A stretch of 64,000 nt of DNA, from contig JPHH03000032.1 of assembly GCA_000750105.3 (NCBI GenBank), forward strand, positions 301,729 through 365,728, given 5' to 3'. A program made the position numbers and the translations under genes. The first letter of the stretch is position 1. Every line of letters starts with the position of its first letter. This document shows positions 48,562 through 59,652 of this stretch, in pieces. This DNA is from Tolypocladium sp. Sup5 PDA-1 (lineage: Eukaryota > Ascomycota > Sordariomycetes > Hypocreales > Ophiocordycipitaceae). The notes beneath the pieces were generated by a model, which searched no databases, was not told the DNA's origin, and worked only from the letters and a program-made list of their open reading frames with translations.

Positions 48562-49044
48562 GATGGGTATGGGGTGTCACGACCAGACCGGCAAATTGGG
48601 GCCGAAAATACTGTTTTGCTGCGTTGGAGAGAGCGTTGTTCCTAGGAGAGCTGTGATATTGACAGAGTTTAGTGGTGATTGTCGCCTCAGATACGGAGTA
48701 CAACGCTCAGCTTTATTTGCTGGGTCCCGCATAACCTTGCTACCCTATAACGTACCACCTCGACTCGACTTCCGAGTACACCATCCGCGACGCTAAATAC
48801 ACAACATCAAGAGTACACCATCCACGCCGTCTCCGAGAGTAGCACTGAACTTTCACAATCCAAGTGTCTCATAGTACGGAGTACCAGGACTTAAATTCAT
48901 GTCATGAGAGTTTCACAGACCGAGTTTGAGTAGAAATAAAATCTCCTCACCCCATACCTTAAAATATGTTACAAATGCTACGTGACAGTTCGCGAGATGG
49001 ATTGTTCGCTCGGTCATCAGATCTACGTTTATCATTACTGTCTC
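48562..49044. other. Intergenic
   Basis: Upstream DNA of the YwbE gene and 3' flank of the decayed MFS gene. Two TACGGAGTA words lie at 48692-48700 and 48875-48883. The DNA turns AT-richer from about 48.8 kb. No gene seen. Confidence 0.6.
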
Positions 49045-50591
49045 CTACTCTGAACTTGACTCCTCCCCCGTCTCAGAGTCCCTAGTCTCCTTCTTCCTAA
49101 TATCCCTGCACAACACCCCCCAAGAAACAACAAACATGCACAACGACATGGCAACGACGAGGTAAAACACCGCATCAACCCCCTTCGAGTACGCCATCAA
49201 AACGCCGGGCAGACCCTCCTCCCGGGCCACCTACCGTATCCCCGTAGCGCCTGCGTCGCTGATTCCCTGAGCATCGCTGCCCGGCACGAGCCTCTCGAGC
49301 TCATGCTTGAGCACGTTGTTGAATATCGAGTTCGCAGTGGCGATGAACACGGTGCTGCCGAACGTCTGGCAAAACACCAGCCTTGCCGTCGCGATCGCAG
49401 TAAACACAGGCGCCGTGTTGGTCATCACTTTCAGGACACTATTCAGCGAGGACGGCTCGCGCAAAGAGGCTCTCCATGCCATGCCCGGCGGGGGTGCTTG
49501 TCAGCACGCCTCCTCTGGAGCCGACGGCAGACTCCAAAGCGATGCTGCAGACTGCAATGTTCACCAGGACCCTTCGGACGCCGCAGCTATCTGCATGCCC
49601 ATTCCACGGCCGAAGCCGACAGAGATCTGGTAGCCAGCCCACTTGGCAGTCTCTGTGTAAGGCGAAATCGTGGTCATGAGGCGTACCTAGTCGTAAGGAT
49701 AACTGCGCTGAATAGAGTAAATGGGAGGTAATAGCCCACTTTTTGAGCTGTGATAGATTAGCGAGATTGCCTTCAACATGCTGCAAGGTGACGCTGAACT
49801 CACTGAGGAAACCCGAGACGACTGCAAAGACAAGCTGGCTCAGGATGCTAAGAAGCATGTATAGCCCACTCGTAAACGGCGACGCTCCCTGGACTGATTG
49901 GGAAAAAATCGGCAGGTAGTAGGACGCCGCAAAAGATTGTCGTAAACAGGAACAGCATGCTTAGACACGAGTTCCATATCTCTCTCTTCTGGATGATGGG
50001 AAGCGGGATCATGGCGCCCTCTCCCTTCCGGCGCTCCCACCAAAAGAACACCACAATTGCCAGGAAGCCGCCGACAAACAGGCCTTTGACGTGGGATGAG
50101 TCCCACGGATACTTATTCCCGCCGTACTCGAACACCAGGAGGAGAATGATGGCCCACGGAGTGAAGAGGGCGAAGCCGATGAGGTCGAACTTGTGCCATA
50201 CTGTCACAATAACGGACATGTCCAGGAGAACGAGAAAGCAAGCCAGAGTAATCGACACCATCAAGCCGGCCAACTTCCACCCTGTGATGTATTTCGACGT
50301 CTCTTCTTGCTTTTGATCGTTGTCTATCGTGAATTGATCATCTTCTGCCGTGTCCTCACCCTCCTTGGGGTCCCTGACATATGCCGGCGAGGGTTCTCCG
50401 AGCGTGAGGTCCGGCGTGCTGCCAAACCCATCTTTACTGAACTTCAGTTGGAAGTGGAGATGGCTCTGCAGAGACTCATCTTCATCCAACGGCATCGACT
50501 CCATTGGCGAGGTGATATTACCAGGCCGCTGGTATGGCCGTGGATCGACGTAGGATCTGGTGAAACTTGACCATCGCTGTGGGCCAGCCAC
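49045..50591 (-). pseudogene. Decayed MFS multidrug-type (DHA14) transporter, internally deleted
   Basis: Remnant of a 14-helix major facilitator drug transporter. The N-terminal cytosolic tail and first membrane helix (TGWKLAGLMVSITLACFLV) are followed at once, in frame, by the loop that normally comes after helix 6 (KFDLIGFALFTPW and GGNKYPWDSSHVKGL), so about 150-170 residues with helices 2-6 and motif A are missing. Downstream a frameshift near 49922-49932 breaks the SYYLPIF block, a genuine intron follows (GTGAGT to CACAG, about 49748-49803), a second break lies near 49685 before the LMTT block, the region around 49500-49600 is unreadable, and a TAG at 49231-49233 stops the last part, after GATGIR. 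Helices of the C-terminal half can still be recognised. No functional product is possible without all of these being wrong. Confidence 0.85.
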
Positions 50592-50888
50592 AGACCCAGC
50601 AAGACAACAGATGCACAGCTATAGATGAGAAAACTGACAACTGCAGGCAGACGCGCCAAAACGGAGACCCTCCGGTACAACCAGGCGACGACTACCAACG
50701 ACGGTGGGCATCGTGTTTCGCGCGCAGTGATCCTGTCATTCTTCGGGCTCGGACCTGCATGTAATCCCGCCCCACCAGCAGACGGGATCGAAGGATCACT
50801 GCCCGGACCCTTGCGGATGCGGCCACGAGGGTCACGCATGGTGACGAATAGCAGCATTGCCCCTTGTCGTTCCCACGTGCGCGCTGTC

Positions 50889-52982
50889 TTAGAACTCCCA
50901 CGGGCCAAAAATGTCCGTCATCCAGGCCATGTCGTTCAAATCCAGCGACGGCATGTCGGTCGCGAGTGGATTCTCAACCGTCATTCTCGTGTCCACGGCC
51001 GAGCAGCTCATTGCCTGGCTGCTCGGAGTTGGTAGGCTGCCTCCCAAGTACTGAGAGAGTGCCGGTTCCCAGGAATTCCTCACGTTGCGGATGATCCTCG
51101 CGCCTTTGATGAAGACGGTCCCGTCATTGTCGTCTGTTTTCAGGGAATATACGTCGCCAACCTTGCAAAGCTTGTCGATGGTCTGGTCCATAAGCGCGAG
51201 TAGATCCGCTGTGCTCCGGAGGATTTCCTTGTCCCAGGCTGGGTCCTCTGCGGTGGTGAGCCTGTAAAGTATTGCCTGCATATGGGACATGGACACGTAA
51301 ACTGCAAACGGCAGCCCGGGGACTTCAATCGGTGGCACTGCAAAGAAGGCATCGAACCAAGCCCTCGCGGCCTTTGTACATGCGTATTTGCCGCTTATTC
51401 GCATCGTCTCTGGAATTGACTGGTCGACGAACAGGCTGATTGAGTGGACCTGCGCTTCCGCGCTGTACATCTGCGATTGCACCACATCTGGCCAAGTATT
51501 AGTAGATGCAAGTTTCTCAATTCGAAGTAAAGGCTGTGTCAACGTACAATGTGAATGTAAGCTTGCGGGGAGACGTTGGCGTATCTCGCTGAGGCGAGAC
51601 TGCAAGCCAGCTTTAAAAATGTACGTTGGACCCTGGCTAGTCTCGCCAGCCGCCTCGCGTCGAAGAAGCTTGTATGCCTCTTCATTGATGAGTTGGATCT
51701 TGACAAGTGCCACTAGAACCTCGTCCGAGGGTTGTTCTCCCTCGTGGTCAAGGACGGCCAAGCAGTCGTCCATGTGCGAAGTCCAGCCCAGTGTTTCCAT
51801 TTTCCCAATGAACGAAGTGCATCTGCGGAAGGAGTCAGACTGAACTGCGGGTTGCTGAGGGGGATAGTCATCGCAGCACTTACATCGAGGTGCAGTACCA
51901 GAGAGCGAGCACAGCTCTTCGTTCTTCCATGGTCCGGATCTTTGGTGGTGGAGCCGGTCGGATGCTCCACACCCGGAGATACAGGCCGGATTGCTGCTCC
52001 TCGTTTGGAGTTCTAGTCAAACCCATGTCAAAGAGGATGATGGCCGCCATCTGAGAGTATAGGATGAGAAAAGGCTTCGTTCCAGGCCCAGTATTCATCG
52101 TGGCCCTGTGAGGATCGTGGAGTGAGCAATCATAAGTCACGGTCAAGTAAGAGCTGATGAAGAAGAAGAATCCACCTACCAGCCAAGATAGGCAAGTAAG
52201 CCCAGTAAGAGGTCCATGGTGCGTTCATGGTTGAGGACCAGTCTATTGGCCACCTCTTGACGGACCCTCTCCCTCAGCATGTGCTGCTGGGGAAGTGACA
52301 TGGACGTCATGTTCATAATGGACATCCATAAGAACGGTCGTTCCCTGCGAAGATCTTCGGCTGTAAGGTCAGGGGGCATGTGCATGAACGGAAAGTTGCT
52401 CAGCCAGTCGCGGAACTTGGAGAGGTAGATTTCTGCTTCCTCCGGTGTCGGCTCCGGGCGGACATAGTAGGCGCTCTTGGTGTGTGATGGGGCATCACTG
52501 CATGAGGTTTGGTCCATGAAAAACGACGTCCCTGGCTGTGGGTTGGCGGCTGCAGCTGCCGCAAGAGAGTCGAGCCGGCTGGGCTGCGCCTGAGAGGAGG
52601 ACGACGACGGCGTTTGAGAAGAGGAGTGCATATTGGCGTGTCCCTGCTCACTGGGGTGCTGGCCCGCCCTCAATATCGACACCAGGTCGTTCAGCTTCGC
52701 CTCGAGCTTGGCCGTCATGGACGTCGGTTTCCTCCTGATCTTGGGGTGCCGAACCCGCCTCGTCTCCATCTGCACGCACTCCTTGCCCGTGCGGCTACAC
52801 ATCTCACAGCTTCCGCCCTCTGGCGTCAGAATACACCTACGCTTGGCCCGCGAGCAATTGGTGCACGAACGCCCGTAGCCAGCAGGCACGCCGCCACTGC
52901 CGGCTGTCACTTCGGCGCCCGGGGGGGAGGGGGGCGCCATGTCTGCCTGTGGTTGAGGTGGATGGGCATGAAACCGTGGCAT
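50889..52982 (-). CDS. Zn(II)2Cys6 fungal transcription factor
   Basis: Four exons, 52982-52180, 52105-51884, 51822-51548 and 51487-50889, give 632 residues. The binuclear zinc cluster is at the N-terminus with Cys40, 43, 50, 59, 62 and 69 (x2-x6-x8-x2-x6), followed by a basic linker and a short leucine-rich segment (MTAKLEAKLNDLVSIL) that may dimerise. The middle region has the helices usual in this class (DLLLGLLAYLGW, then SQMAAIILFDMGL and the LGWTSHMDDCLAVL block). The third intron, 60 bp, is stop-free and a multiple of three; its call rests on GTACGT donor, CTAAT-type branch word and the better block formed after splicing. The gene lies about 300 bp upstream of the decayed transporter on the same strand, a common regulator-pump pairing. 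A second ATG at residue 15 is possible. Confidence 0.9.
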
Positions 52983-53755
52983 CGAATTCCGGCTGTCAAT
53001 GACGCATCGAGGGACGCGCCATGGACATTCGAGAATGAGCGGGATTGAAGATTGGGAGACGAAATACGTGGCTGTTTGGTGCCCGGGGTCGACTTTACGT
53101 CGGGATTCGCGTTCGGGGGGGCTTGCGGATGGCTGAATGCCGTGGGACGGTTGACGGAGCTTGCGTCATTGCGCTGCTCCAGCCACTCACACGCCGGCGG
53201 ATTTCTACAAACTCCGAGTCCCGCACCTGAAACCCGCCAACTTGTGCCCCTGTTGGCATAGAAAACAAACGACGCAGCCGCATCTTTGCAGCGATTAGTA
53301 TAACAAGGTCAAGCACTGACGTTTGCATGGGAGCCTGACGGTCCGGCGGCTTGACTTTGTTAGTGGTTGCACTCTGGCAGCGGGCGCCGGAACCAACTTG
53401 CTCCAACGGAGCGGTGAGTCAATGGAAACTCACGTTCCCTTCGACTTGGACCGACCTGGCGCGATGGGGTGGTAGGTGCTGGCGCCTGATGTCCGTGCCA
53501 TGGCGGGAGTGCCCGTTTCCAGGCCACTCATTTGAGGAAGACGCAGGATTGGAGCCAGGCTTGCCAAACCTAGGTGTAGGATAGGGACGAGTGAGCAGAC
53601 CGAGTCTCCGGTAAGGGAGGGCTGCAAATATCTCTTCCCACGGGCAGCCACCCTTCTTCCGAATTCCAACCTCGGAGCCGTGAGTTCATCTCCAGCCTGG
53701 CCTCGATACATCTGAGAGAAATGCCTCTTCATTCTCAAAGCCGTTACACCCGCTT
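52983..53755. other. Intergenic between Zn2Cys6 factor and HET remnant
   Basis: Holds the promoter of the regulator and the 3' flank of the HET remnant. Open frames are short and not protein-like. Confidence 0.55.
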
Positions 53756-55704
53756 TCATATAATGTCAACAATCGTCAAGGGTCGGTCCTTGAACCAGTT
53801 AAACTCCAGATCCACGCGCTTCTCCCACTCTTCCGGGGTCTCGCTCGACCTCCGACCATTTCGGTTTGTCGTATACTCGAATGTGCCAACCCTCTGGAAC
53901 ACCCCATCCTGGCCCGGAACTCCCCGCAAGACCACGCCGTAGCACTGCCAACTGTAACCGAATATACCACTCCTGATTTCCAAGACCGTCACCTCATTCA
54001 CTTCCTCATCGGCGTCGAGCCACATCGCTGCCTGCCCAATGCAAACTGGCCCCGAGTCGTTCGACCTGAAGAACCCTACTAATGCCTTCCCTTTATCTTG
54101 GACGTTTTGCCCTTTCGTCTTGGCGATTGCCCCGTGAGCGGTTTTTGCTCATAGTCGCAGCCTTCCGGACCCTTCACGAATGGCGCCGTAAGGTGCGGCG
54201 TCGCTGATCAAGTCCATGTAACAGCCCATGATCTCCGCCGAACAGTCTTCGGGCTTCCATCGTCCCATGTCCCGAGATGGGTAAGTCACGGGTCCATTTA
54301 CCGAGACCCAAGACCATGAAGGACCCTGACACGTGGCTGGTCGAGGGCGAGGCTCGCCCCTGTGTATTTGCCAAAGTAGCCCGGTGTGGAAGGCGGAGGT
54401 CCAGATGCCAGCTCGATACTCATCAGGGAGCTGTCGTCCAAAGGCTTCGGCGATGCCAGATATAGCCAATGCCCGGTCTGTGGGCATACTCAACTTGCGT
54501 CTAGTGTAGGCCTCGATAATTATGTGCCACCGTCCAATGAGTGACCCAGATGTCCGTTTGCCCGTAGCCGGCCGAGCCAAACTGTTGGCTTCGTATTTGG
54601 TGATGTCATATATCTCCAAGTTGTCCTGTCTGAGTCCGTTATAATCTGCACTTCGCCCCCAGCCGTCTGAATGGCCGCCCTTGTACTTGGACTGCTGGCA
54701 GATCCAACTTGTTTGTCGGCACCCAAACTCAATGATCCTGCTCGACAGGAGCCGTTCTTGAAGTGTCCACCCTCTTTCGTCAATAGGCTTGGGGGATACA
54801 CTTATATCCAGCATAGTGATTGATCCGACCTGGCCATCGGAGCACCGATAGGGAAGAATGAATGATGTCGGCGGTATAGTGAATATTGTATGAAGGAAGC
54901 CTTCGAACGCAGAACGCGATCAGCCGCTGCAATGGTAAAGGTGGCATTTCCATAGATATTTGGCATCTTGGCAATCTCGACTGCTTGATCCAGTGGATGG
55001 TCCTGGATAATGCATAGAGCGTCTACCCACAGATACGTGATCCCCACGCGGCGGCACACAGAGATTGCGTCCTGGATGGTCGCCAGCAGATCCCCGAATG
55101 GAATCACAATGGAGAAACGAGGAATAAGACCTTCCAAACATTTGACTGGCTGGTCGCCGCCCCAGCAGTAGCTTAGAGCCGCGAAAGGAACAGAACCCAA
55201 GTCGTCAGCGTGCCGTAGACGAAGCCGATACTTTGTCCCGTACTCGGCAATCTCGATGAGTCTCGTAGCCATTGCATCCGAGCTTGGACGACATTGAGAG
55301 TGAGCGTCTCGGCATTGCTGCGACCAGGACACAATCGCCTGGAAGCTTAGATCTGACACAGGGTCATTTTCAATCGGTCTCGTTGAAATTTTCCCAGCGG
55401 CGGGATCTTCGTCCAGATGGATTGGTCTGTGGCGTTGACATTCGTCGTCTACAGCGGTGCAGACCGTGAGGCCGTTTCTACACTTTTGCTGCGCCTCCTG
55501 GGCCAGCAGCACCAGGTCATCACAGATAGCCTGAAGGTTGCTTGGTGCGAGCAGCGAAGGATGGGGAGCTGGAAGAAAGATGCAAGGAAGGCTATTGACG
55601 ATGAAAGTTAGGTATGTAACAGACCGCCACGGGCGTTGAGCTATCCGACTGTTAGTGTTGGGAAGCTGGGACCTGGAGCATTGACGACGTTGCCTGTGAA
55701 TCAA
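53756..55704 (-). pseudogene. Broken HET-domain (heterokaryon incompatibility) gene
   Basis: HET proteins act in non-self recognition between fungal hyphae. The N-terminal part holds the three typical blocks: FAALSYCWGGDQ, then YLWVDALCIIQD and NIYGNATFTIAAADR. A frameshift near 54905-54920 (the downstream part is in another register) separates this from the block DERGWTLQERLLSSRIIEFG and the rest of the protein. A TGA at 54149-54151 then cuts off the last about 130 codons, which remain open in the same frame and look like a normal HET C-terminus (ending near the KDRPLTIVDII stretch). No short intron explains either break. The start is uncertain because the first residues are not conserved. 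It could be a pseudogene of recent age, or an assembly error at two places. Confidence 0.8.
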
Positions 55705-55821
55705 ACTAGCGATGGCTTTTTACATAACAGGCAACCAATCATGAGGCTGCATCACGACCCTGTCCTGTCTCGCGACCCCTAGGCCGATACGGATTACTCT
55801 CCAAATTTCCTTCAAGGCGGG

Positions 55822-56738
55822 ATGAGACGGGCAGCTCCCCAACTTCAACAATTCCAGCCACGAACATCTCCGCCCAGCAAGAGCATGGCGACCCCGAGCG
55901 TCATGGCCGCCGACATGCTTCCCCGATTCCTGCTCCCCCGGCTGAGCTGGGGCGCTCCGCTGTCTGCTTCTCGAGCTGCTGCGCGTCCGTTTGCTGCCAT
56001 CCACGTCGCGAAGACTGTCAGGCAGTTCTCGTCGCTTCAGCATGGCGAATCCCCCGCGCGGCGGCGTCGTACTCCTGCCCGGAGCCCGATCCTCATTCTC
56101 AGCCGAGCATTCCACGCCACGGCCATGCGCCAGCGCGACCACCACTTTGACACGCTCAAGTTCGTCAAGCGGCTGCAGGGCGAGGGCTTCACCGAGCTGC
56201 AGTCAGTCGCGATGATGAAGGTGCTCAACGACGTGATCGAGGAGAGGTGAGAACACCTGCCGACGCACTACATACACCTCGAGCATACTCTAACCGGCCT
56301 CCCCGCAGCATCCAGAACCTCACGCGCACCATGGTCCTCCGCGAAGACGCCGCCAAAGCCACCTACACGCAAAAGGTCGACTTCGCCAAGCTGCGCTCCG
56401 AGCTGCTCTCGGCCGACAGTACCGAGTCTAACACGACGCGCAGCGCGCACGAGCGGCTGACCAACGACATCGCCAAGCTGAGCAGCCGGCTGCGCGACGA
56501 GATCGGGCGCACCCAGGCCAGCGTGCGGCTGGACCTCAACCTGGAGAAGGGCCGCATCCGCGAGGAGGCCGTCGGCCAGGAGCTCAAGATCAAGGAGACG
56601 GAGACCAAGATCGAGCAGGAGGTGGCCGCGCTGCGCGAGAAGCTGGAGCAAGTCAAGTTCCAGACGCTGCAGTGGCTGATGGGTGTGTGCACTGGTTTCG
56701 CTGCGCTGTTGCTGGGTGCATGGAGGCTGCTCATGTGA
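55822..56738 (+). CDS. FMP32: Mitochondrial DUF1640/FMP32 (CCDC90/MCUR1-like) protein
   Basis: Two exons, 55822-56246 and 56309-56738, join in phase 2 to 284 residues. The N-terminal 100 residues are Arg/Ser/Ala-rich with several possible starts (residues 1, 22, 28 and 32); a start at residue 22 or 32 gives the better mitochondrial presequence (MLPRFLLPRLSW). The body has the DUF1640 pattern: HHFDTLKFVKRLQGEGFTELQSVAMMKVLNDVI, then long coiled coil and a single C-terminal membrane helix (WLMGVCTGFAALLLGAWRLL). This is the layout of inner-membrane proteins of the MCUR1/FMP32 group, linked in yeast to cytochrome oxidase and proline metabolism. The gene starts about 120 bp from the HET remnant on the other strand. 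Confidence 0.9.
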
Positions 56739-57646
56739 GGGCGCGCTGGGGGCTTGGATTGGGGACTGTGACCAAGGGGGCATGAAGAATGTAATACTGC
56801 TTTGGTACGAAGTACCTAGATATTGTAAGACTGGCAGGGAGTTGGCTAGGCTTGCAGAGACTTGACAGGACAGTACTGCTCTAGTACCTAGTGTGTGAAG
56901 CTCGTTTACTTCCTTGTGGCTGCATTTGAATTTCGTGGAGCTCAGTGGACTACCGTCATTCGCATTCTATCATCTGTACGGCGTATACACGTTGCGATCT
57001 CGCAACAGAAACTTGACAGGGCTCGACAAGGTGACATCTGAGCTAGTTGAGACAGGGAAGAACGTACCGCAAGGCTTCTAACCGAGACTGCAGGTCCTCA
57101 GGTTGGTGTGACTTGAGACAAGCTCCGGTTATACGGAGTAGGATATGACGGACTGCAGTTACCCACAGCAAGCAGCCTTGCTTGGAGATATCCCAAGGTG
57201 GGTAGCCTTCGATAGAGGTGCCAAGGTGCCCATAAAGGCGCATTTCATTGACGGGATAATACCCGCACCACGATGATTACGACCGCCGGAACATGCCCCG
57301 TTCAGCAAGTGCGCCCTCCCGCCGGCTCTTTCCCATCGGGGAGCCCCACGTCGACCCCCACCAAGCCATGCCATGCCACAAGGTAATTTGCCCCGCCGAC
57401 TACGGAAGCCATTATGTACGGCCTCTATGCGCCGCCCTTTTCAACATCTTGAATACTTAATCTGCTCCCTCACTTCTTCCTCCTTGAAATCCCTCAGTCG
57501 AGGGCCCATAATACGAGACTACCTAGAAACATTGTACATCTGTTCAAAGACACGACGTCCTGGGACAATTGCTTCACTTCAGCACCCGCCTCCTCTGTAC
57601 CCCGCCAACCTTTAGATCCGCAACCTCGCGACAATACCATCCGACC
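56739..57646. other. Intergenic
   Basis: 3' flank of FMP32 and the promoter of the dehydrogenase. TACGAAGTA and TACGGAGTA words at 56806 and 57132. No gene seen. Confidence 0.6.
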
Positions 57647-58925
57647 ATGGCGGGCAAGCCCAAGGTTTTGCTCCTGGGCCAGATTGACCAGTACGTACAA
57701 GCCAAGGGTCCTCTCGCGGTCACCCCATCCAGACTTTCGAACCCTCCGTCCCCAATTATGCTAGGGGACTCAAAGCCAGCCCGTATACTAACATCACCTC
57801 CCCGACAGCGCCCACCATGCGTGGTCAGGCATCGCCGACATCGCCCAGGTCCTCCAGCCCCAGGCCACCAACCGCGACGAGTTCTTCGCAGAGTGCAAGT
57901 CCGGCGCCTTTGACGGCGCCAGCGTCGCCTACCGCACGTTTGACTCGGTCGCCGTGACGGGCAAGATTGACTCCGCGGTGCTCGACGTCCTACCCAAGAC
58001 CCTAAAGTTCCTCTGCCACAACGGTTAGTCCCAGCCCAATTGAGGATACGACACCGTCTCGAAGCCACAGGAAGCTGAGATATGTGAAGACCGGATCTCA
58101 GACTAATGACAACAGGCGCCGGCTACGACCAAGTCGACATCCCAGCCTGCACCGCGCACAACGTCCGCGTCTCTAACACCCCCACCGCCGTCGACGACGC
58201 CACCGCCGACATCACCATCTGGCTGCTCATCGGCGCTCTGCGCAACCTCCCCACCTCCATGGCCGCCCTGCGCGCCGGCGCCTGGCGCGGCAAGTCCCTG
58301 CCCGCCCTCGGCCACGACCCCCAGGGCAAGGTCCTCGGCATCCTGGGCATGGGTGGCATCGGCCGCAACGTTGCCGCAAAGGCCCGCGCCTTCGGCATGC
58401 GCATCCGCTACCACAACCGCTCGCGCCTGAGCCCCGACCTCGAAGAGGGTGCCGAGTACGTGGACTTTGAGACGCTGCTCAAGGAGAGCGACGTCCTCAG
58501 CTTGAACCTGCCCCTGAACGTGAGTCTTCCCCCCTTCTCCCGGCTGTCTACTCCTCCCATCCCACTTACACGGCCTCCACCAGCCCAAAACCCGCCATAC
58601 AATCTCCGCCCCCCAGTTCGCCATCATGAAGCCCGGCATCGTCATCGTAAACACCGCCCGCGGCGCCGTCATGGACGAGGCCGCCCTTGTCGACGCCCTC
58701 GCCGCCGGCCAGGTCGCCAGCGTCGGCCTCGACGTCTACGAGAATGAGCCCGAGATCCACCCGGGCCTCCTCGCCAACGAGAGCGTCCTCCTCGTCCCCC
58801 ACTTGGGCACCTGGACCAAGGAGACGCAGACCAAGATGGAGGAGTGGGCCATTAGCAACGTCCGCATGGCCGTCACCGTCGCCAAGCTGCGGAGCATCGT
58901 GCCCGAGCAGACAGATATGGCCTGA
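57647..58925 (+). CDS. D-isomer-specific 2-hydroxyacid dehydrogenase
   Basis: NAD(P)-dependent reductase of 2-keto acids such as glyoxylate or hydroxypyruvate. Four exons, 57647-57690, 57809-58023, 58116-58519 and 58584-58925, give 334 residues. The Rossmann loop is GMGGIG at residues 164-169. The catalytic Arg247 (NTARGAV), Glu276 (YENEPEI) and His294 (PHLGTW) are all present. The closest group is the fungal glyoxylate/hydroxypyruvate reductase or 2-hydroxyisocaproate dehydrogenase type, with a Trp-Thr after the His that is common there. No targeting peptide is visible; it ends without an evident peroxisomal signal. Substrate not resolvable from sequence. It converges on the SAH hydrolase gene. 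Confidence 0.93.
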
Positions 58926-59652
58926 ACAGCGAGCTACAAGGACGCCCAAACAGGTAATTACCAAGGGTCATGAAAGAATATTAGAACATGTTGATAAATG
59001 GGCTGGTTAGAACGTGAAGCCTCATGTTGGACTGTTAGGTACATGTGAAGCGGTCGTATAGATCTAGAGTATGAACGCAGAATGCGAAGATGATCACTTG
59101 AACAATCACTATGCGGAGTACACGAAGTAGACCAACCACATGCTTAGGTACCTACACAGGTAGTTGGTTTCTGCGACTCACCAGCATTAAGCTTGACCAA
59201 CGGACAAGGAGTGTCACTTATTCTCAAGCGAGAATTATCGTCTATTTGTAGACTCAGCCCCCGCTATCTATCCTTGGCCGCGGTTGACGGGCCTGTTTCT
59301 TCAAAAAGCGCCTCAATGCCCGAGGTTACCCGCCTTGTCGGCCGTCCGTCATGTCTTTCTTTTATCTCGCAGTGGGGGGAATCATGTCTTTAGCAAAAAA
59401 AACCAACGCCATTTTGTTGAAAAAGCAGATGTTTTTTCCGCCTCACGTCCGCCCAGCGAGATGCCCCGTCCTGCGTTAAAACAAAACAATCAAATCAAAA
59501 CAACAGATGCCCTTTTAACTCTCCCAGCCCTGATGCCACGCAAGTTCATGCTGTTGAAACCACAATTTTGCCCATTGCCGTCTCGAGAGAACGGTGGAAA
59601 GTCGTTACACGTAGGAGTCCAGTTGAAGGATCCTTGGGTATGAATACAGAAA
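58926..59652. other. 3' intergenic region between converging genes
   Basis: 3' flanks of the dehydrogenase and SAH hydrolase. AT-richer, no credible open frame. Confidence 0.65.

Noticed and set aside
50444..50908. A 154-residue minus-strand frame between the transporter remnant and the regulator
   Set aside because: It overlaps the N-terminus of the transporter remnant in another register and has no conserved block.
54149..54151. Repeat-induced point mutation as the cause of the HET stop
   Set aside because: I see no duplicate copy and no excess of TpA in the gene; a single stop is not evidence for that process.
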